A stretch of 64,000 nt of DNA from Opitutus sp. (lineage in GTDB: Bacteria > Verrucomicrobiota > Verrucomicrobiia > Opitutales > Opitutaceae): assembly GCA_024707325.1 (NCBI GenBank), contig JANPZY010000004.1, positions 248,001-312,000 of the forward strand, written 5' to 3'. Below, one piece after another: positions 28,058-37,022 of this stretch. A program made the translations under genes and the position numbers. The number at the start of each line of letters is the position of its first letter. Within the stretch, counting starts at the first letter, position 1. The notes below the pieces were generated by a model. The model did not search any database. It saw only the letters and a program-made list of their open reading frames with translations, and had not been told where the DNA came from.

Positions 28058-29170
28058 ATGAAACTCCTGCCCCTCGTTCTCGCCGGTCTTCTCGCCTGCT
28101 CCGCCCGCGCTGACCTGCTTCCCCCGCCGCCCGCCCCGCTCGGCGTTCCCGCGCCCGGACCGAAAACCGACGCGCCCTACGCGCCGCAGCCGATTCTTCC
28201 CGGCGGCGTCGTCATCCCGCTCTACCCGGCGGATTCGTCGTATCTGAACCGCGACAAGATCCGCGAACCCGAGGTCTATCAATTCTGGGGGCCGGTCACG
28301 CTGGGCGCCGTCGTCAGCATCCACAATCCGTCCATCGAATTTCATGCCGGGAACAGCCAGCTCAACACGGGCGCATGCATCATTCTCGCCGCCGGCGGCG
28401 GTCACAACTCGCTCAACGTCGGCAGCGAGGCCGCGCCGTTCGTGTCGTTCTTCGCGCATCACGGCATCAGCACCGTGATTCTGCGCAACCGGCTCCGCAG
28501 CGATGGCTACGAGCCGCACGTCGACGGGGTGAACGACGCGCTCCAGGCCCTCAAACTCGTCCGCGCCTACGCGAAGGAGTGGAACCTCGATCCCGCGAAA
28601 ATCGGCATCATGGGTTTCTCCGCCGGCGGCGAACTCGCCTCCTACGCGTCCATTTTCTTCGAGGAGTTCGATCGCAAGAACGACATTCCCGGCAATCCAC
28701 TCGCCAAGATCACCTCGCGTCCCGATTTCGCCGCGCTCATCTACACCGGACCATCGCCGTTCGCGCGTGGACAAACGCCCGCGATCCCGCGCAACGTGCC
28801 GCCCGCGTTCATCGCGAGTCCGAGCTGGGGCAGCTGGATTCACGCGGTGTGGTCGCAGGAATACTACAACGCGCTCCATCGCGACGGCGTGCCCAATCTC
28901 GAGATGCACCTCTACGCGCGCGGCAAACATCCGGGTGACAAAACCGAGCCCGGCGAACCTCCCGCCACCGGTGGTCTCGCGAACATGGGCGGTCTTGCCT
29001 TCGGCACGTGGTCCGAGCGATTCCTCGAGTGGTTCCGCGATCTCGGCTTCCTCGAAAAACCCGGCGTCGAAACCTACGCCGCGAAACAAGTCGCCGCGCA
29101 TCTCAACCGCCAGCCGCGCAGCACGAACTTCGGTCCGCCGCCGCGTCCGGCGACAGACGCGAAGAAGTGA
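28058..29170 (+). CDS. Secreted alpha/beta-hydrolase (acetyl-xylan-esterase-like)
   Basis: 370 residues with signal peptide (about 1-19) and Pro-rich linker. The alpha/beta-hydrolase core shows an oxyanion-type ILAAGGGHNSLN segment and the nucleophile elbow GFSAGGEL (Ser about 190). A late ARGKHPGDK supplies the likely catalytic His. This arrangement is typical of BD-FAE/acetyl-xylan esterase-like enzymes next to hemicellulose systems. Probably deacetylates plant polysaccharide; substrate not proven. A hairpin without U-tract follows at 29179. Confidence 0.85.
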   Translation: MKLLPLVLAGLLACSARADLLPPPPAPLGVPAPGPKTDAPYAPQPILPGGVVIPLYPADSSYLNRDKIREPEVYQFWGPVTLGAVVSIHNPSIEFHAGNSQLNTGACIILAAGGGHNSLNVGSEAAPFVSFFAHHGISTVILRNRLRSDGYEPHVDGVNDALQALKLVRAYAKEWNLDPAKIGIMGFSAGGELASYASIFFEEFDRKNDIPGNPLAKITSRPDFAALIYTGPSPFARGQTPAIPRNVPPAFIASPSWGSWIHAVWSQEYYNALHRDGVPNLEMHLYARGKHPGDKTEPGEPPATGGLANMGGLAFGTWSERFLEWFRDLGFLEKPGVETYAAKQVAAHLNRQPRSTNFGPPPRPATDAKK

Positions 29171-29178
29171 TTTCCCGC

Positions 29179-29201
29179 GTGTAGTGGAAAACCCACTACA
29201 C
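29179..29201. repeat. 9-bp hairpin after the esterase gene
   Basis: The arms GTGTAGTGG and CCACTACAC flank AAAAC, 8 bp after the stop codon. No U-tract follows, so it may be a processing or stability hairpin rather than a terminator. The 22-bp array starts 5 bp later. Confidence 0.65.
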
Positions 29202-29205
29202 GCCC

Positions 29206-29293
29206 GAGTGCGGTTCGAGTCGTGCCTGGGAGCGCACCGGGTCGCAACACGGTGCGCACCCGGTCGCGCCGACGTGCGCTCCGCTTCGAGCGA
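29206..29293 (-). repeat. 22-bp degenerate tandem array, four units, reverse orientation
   Basis: Four 22-bp units (88 bp). The two best, 29228-29249 and 29250-29271, both have GCGCACC then GGTCGC. The array lies between the esterase and histone-H1-like genes, 118 bp before the latter's start. Confidence 0.8.
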
Positions 29294-29410
29294 TTGTTTG
29301 AACCGCGCCACACCGCGCCGGTCTAGACACTTGTTACTCAGGCGCCGGAAATTTGCTTGCTCCAGCTTCGTCGCCGCCGGCAGCCGCCCTGAACTCAACC
29401 CCCGAATACC

Positions 29411-29719
29411 ATGCCTGCTGGAGCCAGTCCGAAACGCGAACGCGAATACAAGGAACTGAAATCGAAGTTCAAAAAGGAAAAACGCTACAAAGGCCGCGAG
29501 GAGGAGGTCGCCTCGCGCATCGTCAACAAGCAACGCCGGAAATCTGGCGAAACGAAGAAAGCCTCCAAGAAAAGCGCGACGCGAAAATCCTCCTCCGCAA
29601 AATCGCGCTCATCATCCGCTCGGAAGACGGCCACGAAGAAGTCGCCCGCGCGGAAATCTACGGCCCGCAAATCGACCGCGCGGAAAACGCCGGCGAAGCG
29701 TCGCCAGTCCTCCCGCTAG
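29411..29719 (+). CDS. Histone-H1-like basic protein
   Basis: 102 residues in two parts. A charged helical head (about 1-46, with KREREYKELKSKFKKEKRY and EEEVASRIVNKQRR) is followed by a Lys/Ala/Ser/Thr-rich tail with ARKSTARKSTARK-type repeats and the end PAKRRQSSR. The tail is like bacterial histone-H1 homologues and suggests non-specific DNA binding in the nucleoid. The head is shared with small proteins sometimes misnamed plasmid stabilisation proteins. Role inferred from composition only. Confidence 0.75.
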   Translation: MPAGASPKREREYKELKSKFKKEKRYKGREEEVASRIVNKQRRKSGETKKASKKSATRKSSSAKSRSSSARKTATKKSPARKSTARKSTARKTPAKRRQSSR

Positions 29720-29725
29720 CCAACG

Positions 29726-30460
29726 CTAGTTGCTCGCCGTCGCGAACCGCTCCCACGTCTCGTCGATCGGATCTCCCCGCGAGCTGCGTCCGCGGTGCCG
29801 CCACGTGTCGCCGTTCACCTCGCCGTCGAAGGCGAGCTGTGCTCCGACGCGCGAGCTGTCGCGCGAGAAGAACTCGATGTTCTCCGTATAGCGGCCGCTT
29901 TCGAACGTGTAGGTGCCGCCCCCGGTGCCGGAAAACTCTCCGGTCTCCACGTTGATCGCGACCCACTGAAACCGCGTGCCGGACAGAATCTTCAATGTCC
30001 GGCGCGCGCGCAGCGGCATCTCGGAAAACGTCCCATCCACCATGCGACCGGTGATGCGCCACGTGCCCGCGAGCGCCCGCCGGCCGTCGTCGATGCGCTC
30101 CCACACCTCCTCGCCGCCTTCTTCACGCGGCATGCGGAGCACGTCGCCATCGACGTTCACCGTGGTGCGGAAAAACTCGCCGACGCGCGCGCGGTCCTGC
30201 GAATCGAACTCGATCTTTCCCTCGACGTTGTCGCCGCTCGCCCAATACGTGCCGCCGAACGTGCGCAAAAACTGGCGCGCCTCGCGGTCGTAGACCGTGC
30301 GCGACCAGTAGCCATCGGTCACGATCAGCACGTGCTCCGCGCGACCACCCTGCAATCGCCACGCGCCGAGCGCCGATGCGTCCGTCGCCGCCACCACCGA
30401 CGCCAGGCCAACACTGCACAAACCGGCGAACACGAAAACGATTCGAAGAAAGAGCTTCAT
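29726..30460 (-). CDS. Secreted two-repeat beta protein, unknown
   Basis: 244 residues with signal peptide (about 1-25). The mature part contains two related halves: GGTYWASGDNVEGKIEFDSQ (about 70-89) matches GGTYTFESGRYTENIEFFSR (about 180-199), each followed by D-ARVG or D-SRVG. This suggests a duplicated lipocalin-like barrel. No enzyme motif. Start MKLFLRIVF chosen because of its signal peptide. Convergent with the H1-like gene. Confidence 0.7.
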   Translation of the reverse strand: MKLFLRIVFVFAGLCSVGLASVVAATDASALGAWRLQGGRAEHVLIVTDGYWSRTVYDREARQFLRTFGGTYWASGDNVEGKIEFDSQDRARVGEFFRTTVNVDGDVLRMPREEGGEEVWERIDDGRRALAGTWRITGRMVDGTFSEMPLRARRTLKILSGTRFQWVAINVETGEFSGTGGGTYTFESGRYTENIEFFSRDSSRVGAQLAFDGEVNGDTWRHRGRSSRGDPIDETWERFATASN

Positions 30461-30573
30461 GGGGAATTGAGTTCGGATTTTGCACACAAACCCGCGCTTT
30501 TCCAGCGAGCTTCCGCATCCAGGCTTCGCTTCCGCGGTCGGGCTCGTTTACTTGTCCCTACGTTACCCTCCCC

Positions 30574-31911
30574 ATGAACCGCCGCCGCTTTATTCAGTCC
30601 TCCGCCGCCGCGCTCGCGCTTGCCTCGCTGCCACGTTTCGCGCGCGCCGCCAGTTCGCCCCTTTCGTCGGGCCCCCGCTTTCGCACCGCGCTCATCGGTT
30701 GCGGTTGGTGGGGCAACAACATTCTGCGTGAAGCCATGGCGAGCGGCGCGTGCCAGATCGTGGGCCTGGCCGACGTCGACGCGCGTCCGTTGCCGGCGAC
30801 GCTCGCGCGCGTGCGACGCGGCACGGGCGACACGCCCAAAACGTTCACCGACTATCGCGACATGCTCACGGAGACGAAGCCGGCGATCGTGATCGTTGCC
30901 ACGCCCGATCACTGGCACGCGCTGCCCACGATCGACGCGGTGAAATCCGGCGCGCACGTTTACGTCGAGAAACCGATCGCACACACGATTCTCGAAGGTC
31001 GTGCGATGGTGAACGCCGCGCGCGCGGCCGGTCGGATCGTGCAGGTCGGCACGCATCGCCGCATCTCGCCGCACAACATCAGTGCCCGCGAGTTCATCCG
31101 CAATGGCGGCATCGGCGATCTCGGCATGGTGCGTTGTTTCGTGAACTACTCGTTCGTCGACGGTCCCGAAGAGCCGCGCGCCGCCGAACCGATTCCGAAG
31201 GGACTCGATTGGGAACGCTGGTGCGGCCCGGCGCCGCTGCGTCCGTTTCACAGCGGCATTCACCCGATCGGCTTTCGCCAATATCTCGACTATGCGAACG
31301 GCATGCTCGGCGACTGGGGCGTGCACTGGCTCGACCAAGTGCGCTGGATCACCGGCGAAAATCACGCCACGCGCATCTACTCGACCGGCGGCCGCAGCGT
31401 CGCCGGTGCGCCGGTGTTGACCGACGACCTGCAAACCTCCGACGCGCCCGACCACCAGCTCGCCACGTATTTTTTCGGCCGCTTCGACGTGCAATGGGAG
31501 CACCGCCTCTTCGGGGGACACGGCGCCGAGAAAGGCGAAAATGTCGGCTGCCATTTCCACGGATCCAAAGGCGTGCTCCACCTCGGCTGGCAGCAGGGCT
31601 GGACGTTTTATCCGCTCGATTCCGATGAGCCCGTCGTCTCCCAACCCGCGCAACTCGGCCAGCCCGACGACCAGAACATCAAGGAGCTCTGGGCGGATTT
31701 CATCGACGCAATCCGCCACGACCGTCCGCCGGTCTGCGACATCGAAGACCTCCACTACTCCACCAATCTCGCGCTGCTCGGCATGCTCTCTTGGAAACAC
31801 GGCCGCAGCATCGAGTGGGACGCCAAAGCCGAACGCGTGATCGGCGACGAAGCCGCAAATAAACTCCTCCGCCGCAACTACCGCAGCGGTTACGAGTATC
31901 CGATTGCGTAA
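30574..31911 (+). CDS. Tat-exported Gfo/Idh/MocA oxidoreductase
   Basis: 445 residues. The twin-arginine signal MNRRRFIQSSAAALALASLP is followed by a Rossmann NAD(P) domain (FRTALIGCGWWGNN, about 36-49), the family EKPIAH motif (about 128-133) and the C-terminal GFO_IDH_MocA beta sheet with MLGDWGVHWLDQVRWITG. Substrate likely a sugar or sugar derivative; typical of the many exported family members of Verrucomicrobia and Planctomycetes. Full length and unbroken. Confidence 0.9.
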   Translation: MNRRRFIQSSAAALALASLPRFARAASSPLSSGPRFRTALIGCGWWGNNILREAMASGACQIVGLADVDARPLPATLARVRRGTGDTPKTFTDYRDMLTETKPAIVIVATPDHWHALPTIDAVKSGAHVYVEKPIAHTILEGRAMVNAARAAGRIVQVGTHRRISPHNISAREFIRNGGIGDLGMVRCFVNYSFVDGPEEPRAAEPIPKGLDWERWCGPAPLRPFHSGIHPIGFRQYLDYANGMLGDWGVHWLDQVRWITGENHATRIYSTGGRSVAGAPVLTDDLQTSDAPDHQLATYFFGRFDVQWEHRLFGGHGAEKGENVGCHFHGSKGVLHLGWQQGWTFYPLDSDEPVVSQPAQLGQPDDQNIKELWADFIDAIRHDRPPVCDIEDLHYSTNLALLGMLSWKHGRSIEWDAKAERVIGDEAANKLLRRNYRSGYEYPIA

Positions 31912-32012
31912 GCTTCGTCCGGCGGCTCCGCGGTCGATCGGCGCCGAGCATTCCCTTTTGGCCGAGGGAACCACCGCTTCGTGCGGGCGACTGTTAGCTG
32001 AGCCATCACCCC

Positions 32013-32666
32013 ATGCGCAGCCTCCTCCGCAATCATGGTCTGTCGATCGCGTTGCTGGGAATCTTCCTCGTCACCTTCCTCGGTCAGAACCTGACGGAAC
32101 AGGCCGACTACAACCACGAGCGCGAGCAAGAGCACGAGGCCCCCCTCAGTCTCGGAGGTTATCTCCAAAGCGCGCACTTCCTCGAAGCCGCCACGGAAAA
32201 TTGGGAGAGCGAGTTTCTCCAGATGGGCACTTACGTGCTGGCCACAGCCTGGTTGTATCAGAAGGGATCCGCGGAGTCGCGTGATCCGCGCAAGCGGCGC
32301 CAGTCTCGCTCAACTCGGAGTGTCACGCCCGACTCACCGTGGCCCGCACGGCGCGGAGGATGGGTGCTTCGAATCTACGAGCATTCGCTGTCGATCGCGT
32401 TATTTGCGGTCTTTGCAGGGGCCTTCCTGCTGCACTCGATCGGCGGATGCCGCCTCTACAACGAAGAGCGTCTGCACAACGGAGAGGCCGCGCTTTCCTG
32501 GGCCGGGTATCTCGCCTCGTCGCGTTTTTGGTTCGAGTCGTTCCAAAACTGGCAGAGCGAATTCCTCGCCATCGCCGCGATGGTGGTGCTGTCGATCTTC
32601 CTCCGGGAAACGAACTCCCCGGAGTCGAAGAGCGTGCAAACCCCTCATTGGGAAAACGAGGAATAG
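32013..32666 (+). CDS. DUF6766-type membrane protein with internal duplication
   Basis: 217 residues in two homologous halves. Residues about 8-85 (HGLSIALLGIFLVTFLGQ, then GGYLQSAHFLEAATENWESE) align with about 124-205 (HSLSIALFAVFAGAFLLHS, then AGYLASSRFWFESFQNWQSE). Each half has two transmembrane helices and a conserved W-x-SEFL motif; a basic linker (about 86-118) joins them. Similar to DUF6766 membrane proteins; function unknown. Confidence 0.82.
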   Translation: MRSLLRNHGLSIALLGIFLVTFLGQNLTEQADYNHEREQEHEAPLSLGGYLQSAHFLEAATENWESEFLQMGTYVLATAWLYQKGSAESRDPRKRRQSRSTRSVTPDSPWPARRGGWVLRIYEHSLSIALFAVFAGAFLLHSIGGCRLYNEERLHNGEAALSWAGYLASSRFWFESFQNWQSEFLAIAAMVVLSIFLRETNSPESKSVQTPHWENEE

Positions 32667-32708
32667 CGCTCGGCCAAGACGACGGCGCGGCCCGCTTTCG
32701 GTCGCGTC

Positions 32709-33842
32709 CTACAGCGTGACGCGTTTGCCGGTGCGGGCGGATTCGTAAATCGCGAGCATGATCTTCACGTCGCGACGGCCCATGTCGCCGGGCACGATCG
32801 TCTCGGTGTCATCAAGAATGTTGCGTGCAAACGCATCCATTTGCCGCGCCTGCTGATTCACCTGCGGCAGATCCATCGGGCCTTTCGACGTTCGACCGGC
32901 GATCCCACGATAGGCATACGCAGGCGAGAGTTCATACCAACCGTTCTCGGCTTCGACGCGGAGCTTGTTGGCGTTCTTGTTGTAGCTCATTAGGCACTCC
33001 GCTTTTGCGCCGCTCGGAAACTCCATCGTCCAGGTGATCGTTTCCTCGACCTTCGCAAAACGCTCGAAGTCGGTCTTCTCCTCGCGCGCCGTGATCGCGA
33101 TCGGCTCTTCGCCGGTTGCATAGCAGCCGGCCTGCACGCAATAGACGCCGAGATCCATGAGCGGACCACCCGCGAGTTTCGGATCGTGACGCCATGTGCC
33201 TCCGCCGGAGACATAACCATCGTGCGCCTCGACGCGCTTGATCGCGCCAAAGTCCTTCGCCTGCGCGAGACGCATCACCTCAAGATTATGCGGTTCGAAA
33301 TGCAGCCGGTAGCCGATGGAGAGTTTCTTCTTCGCGGCCTTGCACGCGGCCATGATCCGGTCGCAGTCCTCGACCGTCGTCGCCATCGGTTTTTCGCAGA
33401 TCACGTGCTTGCCGGCTTTGGCCGCGCGAACCGCAAACTCCGCGTGCAGTCCGTTCGGGACGACTACGTAAACGATGTCGATGTCGGTATTGTCCGCGAT
33501 GCGCTCGAACGTGTCGTAGCTGTAAACGTTTCCCTCGGCGAGGTCGTAGCGGCGCTTCCACTCCTCGGCCTTCGACGGCGTGCCGGTCACGATGCCCGCG
33601 AGACGGCACCACTCCGTTTCCTGCAGTGCGGGCGCGAGTTGACCGCGCGCGTAACCACCGAGGCCGACGAGCGCGACGCCGAGTTTGCGCCGGCCGTCGG
33701 GCGTTTTCGTCTTGTCGGCGGCGGCGCCAAGCAGCGCCGAAGGAAGCGACGGCAACAACAGCGCGCCGGTGCCGAGCGTGAGGGTTTGAACGAAACGGCG
33801 GCGCGAGGGCTGCCATGAGGGGATCGACGGCGGTGTGTTCAT
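32709..33842 (-). CDS. Tat-exported glucose-fructose-oxidoreductase-like protein
   Basis: 377 residues of the Gfo/Idh/MocA family, close to glucose-fructose oxidoreductase. A Tat signal (SRRRFVQTLTLGTGALLLPS) precedes the Rossmann motif VALVGLGGYARGQ. Then come VVVPNGLHAEFAVRAAKAGK, CEKPMATTVEDCDRIMAACK and GGPLMDLGVYCVQAGCYATG, an order matching the Zymomonas enzyme. Periplasmic, NADP(H)-bound, sugar interconversion is likely. Together with the upstream Tat oxidoreductase it suggests periplasmic sugar oxidation. Confidence 0.92.
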   Translation of the reverse strand: MNTPPSIPSWQPSRRRFVQTLTLGTGALLLPSLPSALLGAAADKTKTPDGRRKLGVALVGLGGYARGQLAPALQETEWCRLAGIVTGTPSKAEEWKRRYDLAEGNVYSYDTFERIADNTDIDIVYVVVPNGLHAEFAVRAAKAGKHVICEKPMATTVEDCDRIMAACKAAKKKLSIGYRLHFEPHNLEVMRLAQAKDFGAIKRVEAHDGYVSGGGTWRHDPKLAGGPLMDLGVYCVQAGCYATGEEPIAITAREEKTDFERFAKVEETITWTMEFPSGAKAECLMSYNKNANKLRVEAENGWYELSPAYAYRGIAGRTSKGPMDLPQVNQQARQMDAFARNILDDTETIVPGDMGRRDVKIMLAIYESARTGKRVTL

Positions 33843-33978
33843 GGATTTTGGGGGAAACGGAAAGTTGCCGAGCGTGACGCACCGGGAGCGTTTTGGGTGC
33901 GCGACGCTTCAACGAAGAAGTCTCGCCCGAAATCGCAAAGGCGAAAAGCAGCGGGCTGCCGCGTCGGCAGGCGCGCGG

Positions 33979-34953
33979 TCACCACACGCGCGACGGCGTC
34001 TGGCTCTCGAACTGTTCTTCCGCTGCATCCTCGAGCGCGCTAAGAAAATCGAGCTGCGTGCGCCGCTCGATCTCGTCGATCGAGACGAGAAAGTCTCCGG
34101 CGCGCGCGGACGCCGGTGCATCCTGCGGAATGATGAACGACAGGGTGCGAAGCCGTCCTTCGTGCTCGTCCACCACGATGAGGAAAAACGCCTCGGGAAT
34201 CTGCACTCCGCCGCGAAGCGCTTGCGGACGCTCGCCGAAGATCGGGCCGGTAAGCACCCAGACCTCCTCGTAGCGCGTCGCGTAGTTGGTCGCGATCTTC
34301 AGCTCCAGCTCCTTCCAAAGCCCGGCATTGAGGCTGTGTTTCTGCGGCGTGATGTTCGACATCAGAAACGTCTCCTCCTGCGCCGCCGCGCCATAGCGCG
34401 TGGCGATTGCGTAGTTCGGAGCCATGTGGCCGCGATCGTAGCCGCTGCCGGTGTAGCTGTCGGGCGTCACACGCGCCACCGTGCGACGATCCACGGAAAA
34501 TTTCTCCGGTCGCGGCGGCGGCTCACCTGTTTTCGCGATGTCCTTCACGCGATACGCGGCCCACGCGGGATTCCCGCGCGCGTCGTCGTAGCCGACGACG
34601 TAGCCACGGTTCACCAGCGTTCGCAGCAGCGCCGCACGTGAGCCCGGCGTGGCGATGGGTTCGCCGCCGTAAACGTGCGTCTTGTCGCCCGCTGGAATCC
34701 GCGCGCTCGCCGGATTCGCATAGTAGAGCTGCCAGATGTCCCACGCGACCTCGAGCGGTGAAACATTACGGCCGCGATCGAAAGCCGCGCCGACAAGTCG
34801 CCGGACTTCGGTCTGACGGTTTTCCGGTTGAACAAAATACCAGCCGCCGAGCAGCAACGCCACCGCAACGTTGGCGTAAACCAGCCAGCGAGCGAGAAAG
34901 CGCGGGCGACGAGCGCGCGAGCGAGACGAACCGGAACGACGACGACGAGCCAT
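33979..34953 (-). CDS. DNA/RNA non-specific endonuclease (NUC1 family)
   Basis: 324 residues. A basic N-terminus and one transmembrane or signal-anchor helix (about 20-40) precede the beta-beta-alpha-metal nuclease core. The catalytic motif is GYDRGHMAPN (about 174-183), followed by MSNITPQKHSLN with the metal-ligand Asn. The catalytic side is probably periplasmic or extracellular, for nutrient nucleic-acid use or defence. It lies 14 bp downstream of the lactonase gene on the same strand, so they may be one operon. Confidence 0.9.
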   Translation of the reverse strand: MARRRRSGSSRSRARRPRFLARWLVYANVAVALLLGGWYFVQPENRQTEVRRLVGAAFDRGRNVSPLEVAWDIWQLYYANPASARIPAGDKTHVYGGEPIATPGSRAALLRTLVNRGYVVGYDDARGNPAWAAYRVKDIAKTGEPPPRPEKFSVDRRTVARVTPDSYTGSGYDRGHMAPNYAIATRYGAAAQEETFLMSNITPQKHSLNAGLWKELELKIATNYATRYEEVWVLTGPIFGERPQALRGGVQIPEAFFLIVVDEHEGRLRTLSFIIPQDAPASARAGDFLVSIDEIERRTQLDFLSALEDAAEEQFESQTPSRVW

Positions 34954-34967
34954 GCTTCCGGGCACGA

Positions 34968-36098
34968 TCAGCGCAGGAACAACACGCACACCGGTCGGAT
35001 CGCCGGGGTGCCATGCGGCGTGCGCGTGAGCACACCCTTTTCTGCGTCCACGCTGAAGACGGTCAGGTTGCCATCGATCTGCTGCGCCGACACGAGCCAT
35101 TTGCCGTCGGGCGTGAGCGCAAAATTCCGCGGATTGTTTCCGCCGCTGGGTTCGATTTGCACACGCGTGAGCGCGCCGGTGGCATCGTCGCGCGCAAACA
35201 CCGCGATGCTGTTATGCCCGCGATTGCCGGCATAGAGGAAGCGGCCGTGCGGATGCACCCGAATTTCCGACGTGGTGCTCGAACCCGTGAAATCGTCCGG
35301 CAAGGTCGGCGTGCGTTCGGCGATCTGCAGCGCACCACGCTCGGCGTCGTAGCGGAACGCTGTCACCTGGTTCTGGAGTTCGTCGACCGCGTAGAAGGAT
35401 TTTCCGTCGCGCGAAAATACGGTGTGCCGCGGTCCTGCTCCCGGCGCGACTTGAACAAATGCCGGCTCATGCGCACTGATCGTGCCGTTTTCCGGCGAAA
35501 GCCGATACGCGAAGATGCGGTCGAGGCCGAGATCGGCGACGAAGGCGAAGCGATTGTCCGGCGAGATCGTCACCGAGTGCGGATGCGGCGCTTCCTGTCG
35601 GCCCGTGTTGGGGCCGAGCGGACCACGGTGTTCGATCACGCTGGCGACGGGACCGACGCGTCCGTCCTCGAAAATTGGATACGACGCCACATAGCCGCCG
35701 CCATACGCCGCCACCACCAACATGCGCCCTGTCGCATCGACTGCGATGTGGCAGAGCGTCGGTCGCTGCGTGGACTCGACATTCAAACGCCTGAGGTGCC
35801 CGGTGGACGCATCGACCGAAAACGCCACGACCGCCCCGTGCGATTGGCCATCCTCTCCCCGCACGTCGGTCAGCGCGTAAACGAAACGTCCATTCGGGTG
35901 GAGCGCGAGAAACTCCGGGTTCGGCAACTCCGCCACCAGCTCCGCGGACGAAAGCGCGCCGGTTTCCGCGTCGAGTTTCACCGCGTAGATGCCGCGGCTG
36001 CTTGTATCGGTATACGTGCCGATCAGCGCGACGTGATCGCGGGCGTGACCGACGGAGCAAAGCAGCGCAACGAGAGCAAACGTGAGGTGGCGGAGCAT
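34968..36098 (-). CDS. Secreted lactonase-family beta-propeller (6-phosphogluconolactonase-like)
   Basis: 376 residues, signal peptide (about 1-19), then a seven-bladed propeller. Blade repeats resemble ALHPNGRFVYALTD, ISPDNRFAFVADLGLDRI and VHPHGRFLYAGNRGHNSIAV. The Pgl family hydrolyses 6-phosphogluconolactone in the cytoplasm; exported relatives are of unknown substrate, plausibly sugar lactones made by the periplasmic oxidoreductases nearby (inference). C-terminal GTPAIRPVCVLFLR is typical. Confidence 0.9.
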   Translation of the reverse strand: MLRHLTFALVALLCSVGHARDHVALIGTYTDTSSRGIYAVKLDAETGALSSAELVAELPNPEFLALHPNGRFVYALTDVRGEDGQSHGAVVAFSVDASTGHLRRLNVESTQRPTLCHIAVDATGRMLVVAAYGGGYVASYPIFEDGRVGPVASVIEHRGPLGPNTGRQEAPHPHSVTISPDNRFAFVADLGLDRIFAYRLSPENGTISAHEPAFVQVAPGAGPRHTVFSRDGKSFYAVDELQNQVTAFRYDAERGALQIAERTPTLPDDFTGSSTTSEIRVHPHGRFLYAGNRGHNSIAVFARDDATGALTRVQIEPSGGNNPRNFALTPDGKWLVSAQQIDGNLTVFSVDAEKGVLTRTPHGTPAIRPVCVLFLR

Positions 36099-36148
36099 GC
36101 CGCGATCCTAGCGGACGTTTCCCGACTCGAAGCGAGCCTTAAGCTCAC

Positions 36149-36859
36149 CTACTCCTCGACCGCCCCTCCGAAGCGGCGGAGATGCGCACGAAAAGTCGTC
36201 GCAGGATCAGCGACTCGCGCCGCGAGATACTCCGCGAAGCGAAGCTGCTCCCGCAAACTCGTGCCCCGGCGCACCCGCGCCGCCTGTTCGCGCTCGGTAT
36301 CGCGAATGCGCTGCGCGGTGTCTGCCAGTTCAGCGACTCGTATCACCGGTAAAAAGAGCACCCCATCGAGATCAGCTACCACGATGTCCTCTCGCGAGAT
36401 CCACCACCTGCCCACGCGCGCCGTCGCGAACGCGTCGTTTTCCCGCGGACGCAGACTCTGCGGTCCCGTCGGAAGCGCTCCCGCGCTGAACAACGGCAGT
36501 CCGATCTCGAGCAACTCCGCGGTATCGCGATGCAAGCCCCCTACGATCAGGCCGGCGATTCCGGCAGCCTTCGCTTCGAGGGCCACGAGATCACCGACAC
36601 AGGCTTCGTCGGTCCGCCCTTGATTATCGATGACGAGCACGTCGCCCGGCTCCGCGTCGGCAATCGCTTCGAGGAAAACATCCACGCTGCCGTAGTGCCG
36701 AACCGGCCGGGCACGTCCGACAAAACGCGAGCGGGCGCGATCGAGCGGCACGAGCTCTGGCGGAGCACAACGCACTTCCACGCCTTTTCGGATACACGCA
36801 TCGGCGAGGTGCGGCGTGGTGAGTCCGGGGAGCAACGCAGCGATTTCGGCGTCAGACAT
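36149..36859 (-). CDS. RraA-family protein (cytoplasmic)
   Basis: 236 residues of the RraA / 4-hydroxy-4-methyl-2-oxoglutarate aldolase family, without a signal peptide. Conserved segments are AEPGDVLVIDNQGRTDEACVGDL, GIAGLIVGGLHRDTAEL with the Arg-Asp pair, and ISREDIVVADLDGVLFLP. Substrate not known. It is a second, diverged family member besides the exported one near 20 kb. Confidence 0.87.
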   Translation of the reverse strand: MSDAEIAALLPGLTTPHLADACIRKGVEVRCAPPELVPLDRARSRFVGRARPVRHYGSVDVFLEAIADAEPGDVLVIDNQGRTDEACVGDLVALEAKAAGIAGLIVGGLHRDTAELLEIGLPLFSAGALPTGPQSLRPRENDAFATARVGRWWISREDIVVADLDGVLFLPVIRVAELADTAQRIRDTEREQAARVRRGTSLREQLRFAEYLAARVADPATTFRAHLRRFGGAVEE

Positions 36860-36973
36860 TTTGCAGCGGGGTTACAGCCAGTTTGGCGAGGACCGCGCGA
36901 ACGCCAGTCGCAACGCTCTCCCCACCTGCACAGTTCGCACAAAGTCACGACTGCGCAGTGTCTCCAAATTTTC

Positions 36974-36986
36974 CAAAAGACTTTTG
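36974..36986. promoter_or_regulatory. Possible operator upstream of the ABC permease
   Basis: The odd palindrome CAAAAGACTTTTG lies in the AT-rich gap 37 bp before the permease start. It may be a regulator site or promoter element; weak evidence from position and symmetry only. Confidence 0.3.
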
Positions 36987-37022
36987 TAACGTTTCGACGC
37001 GAGCGGGGTTCTTTCCGCCAAG

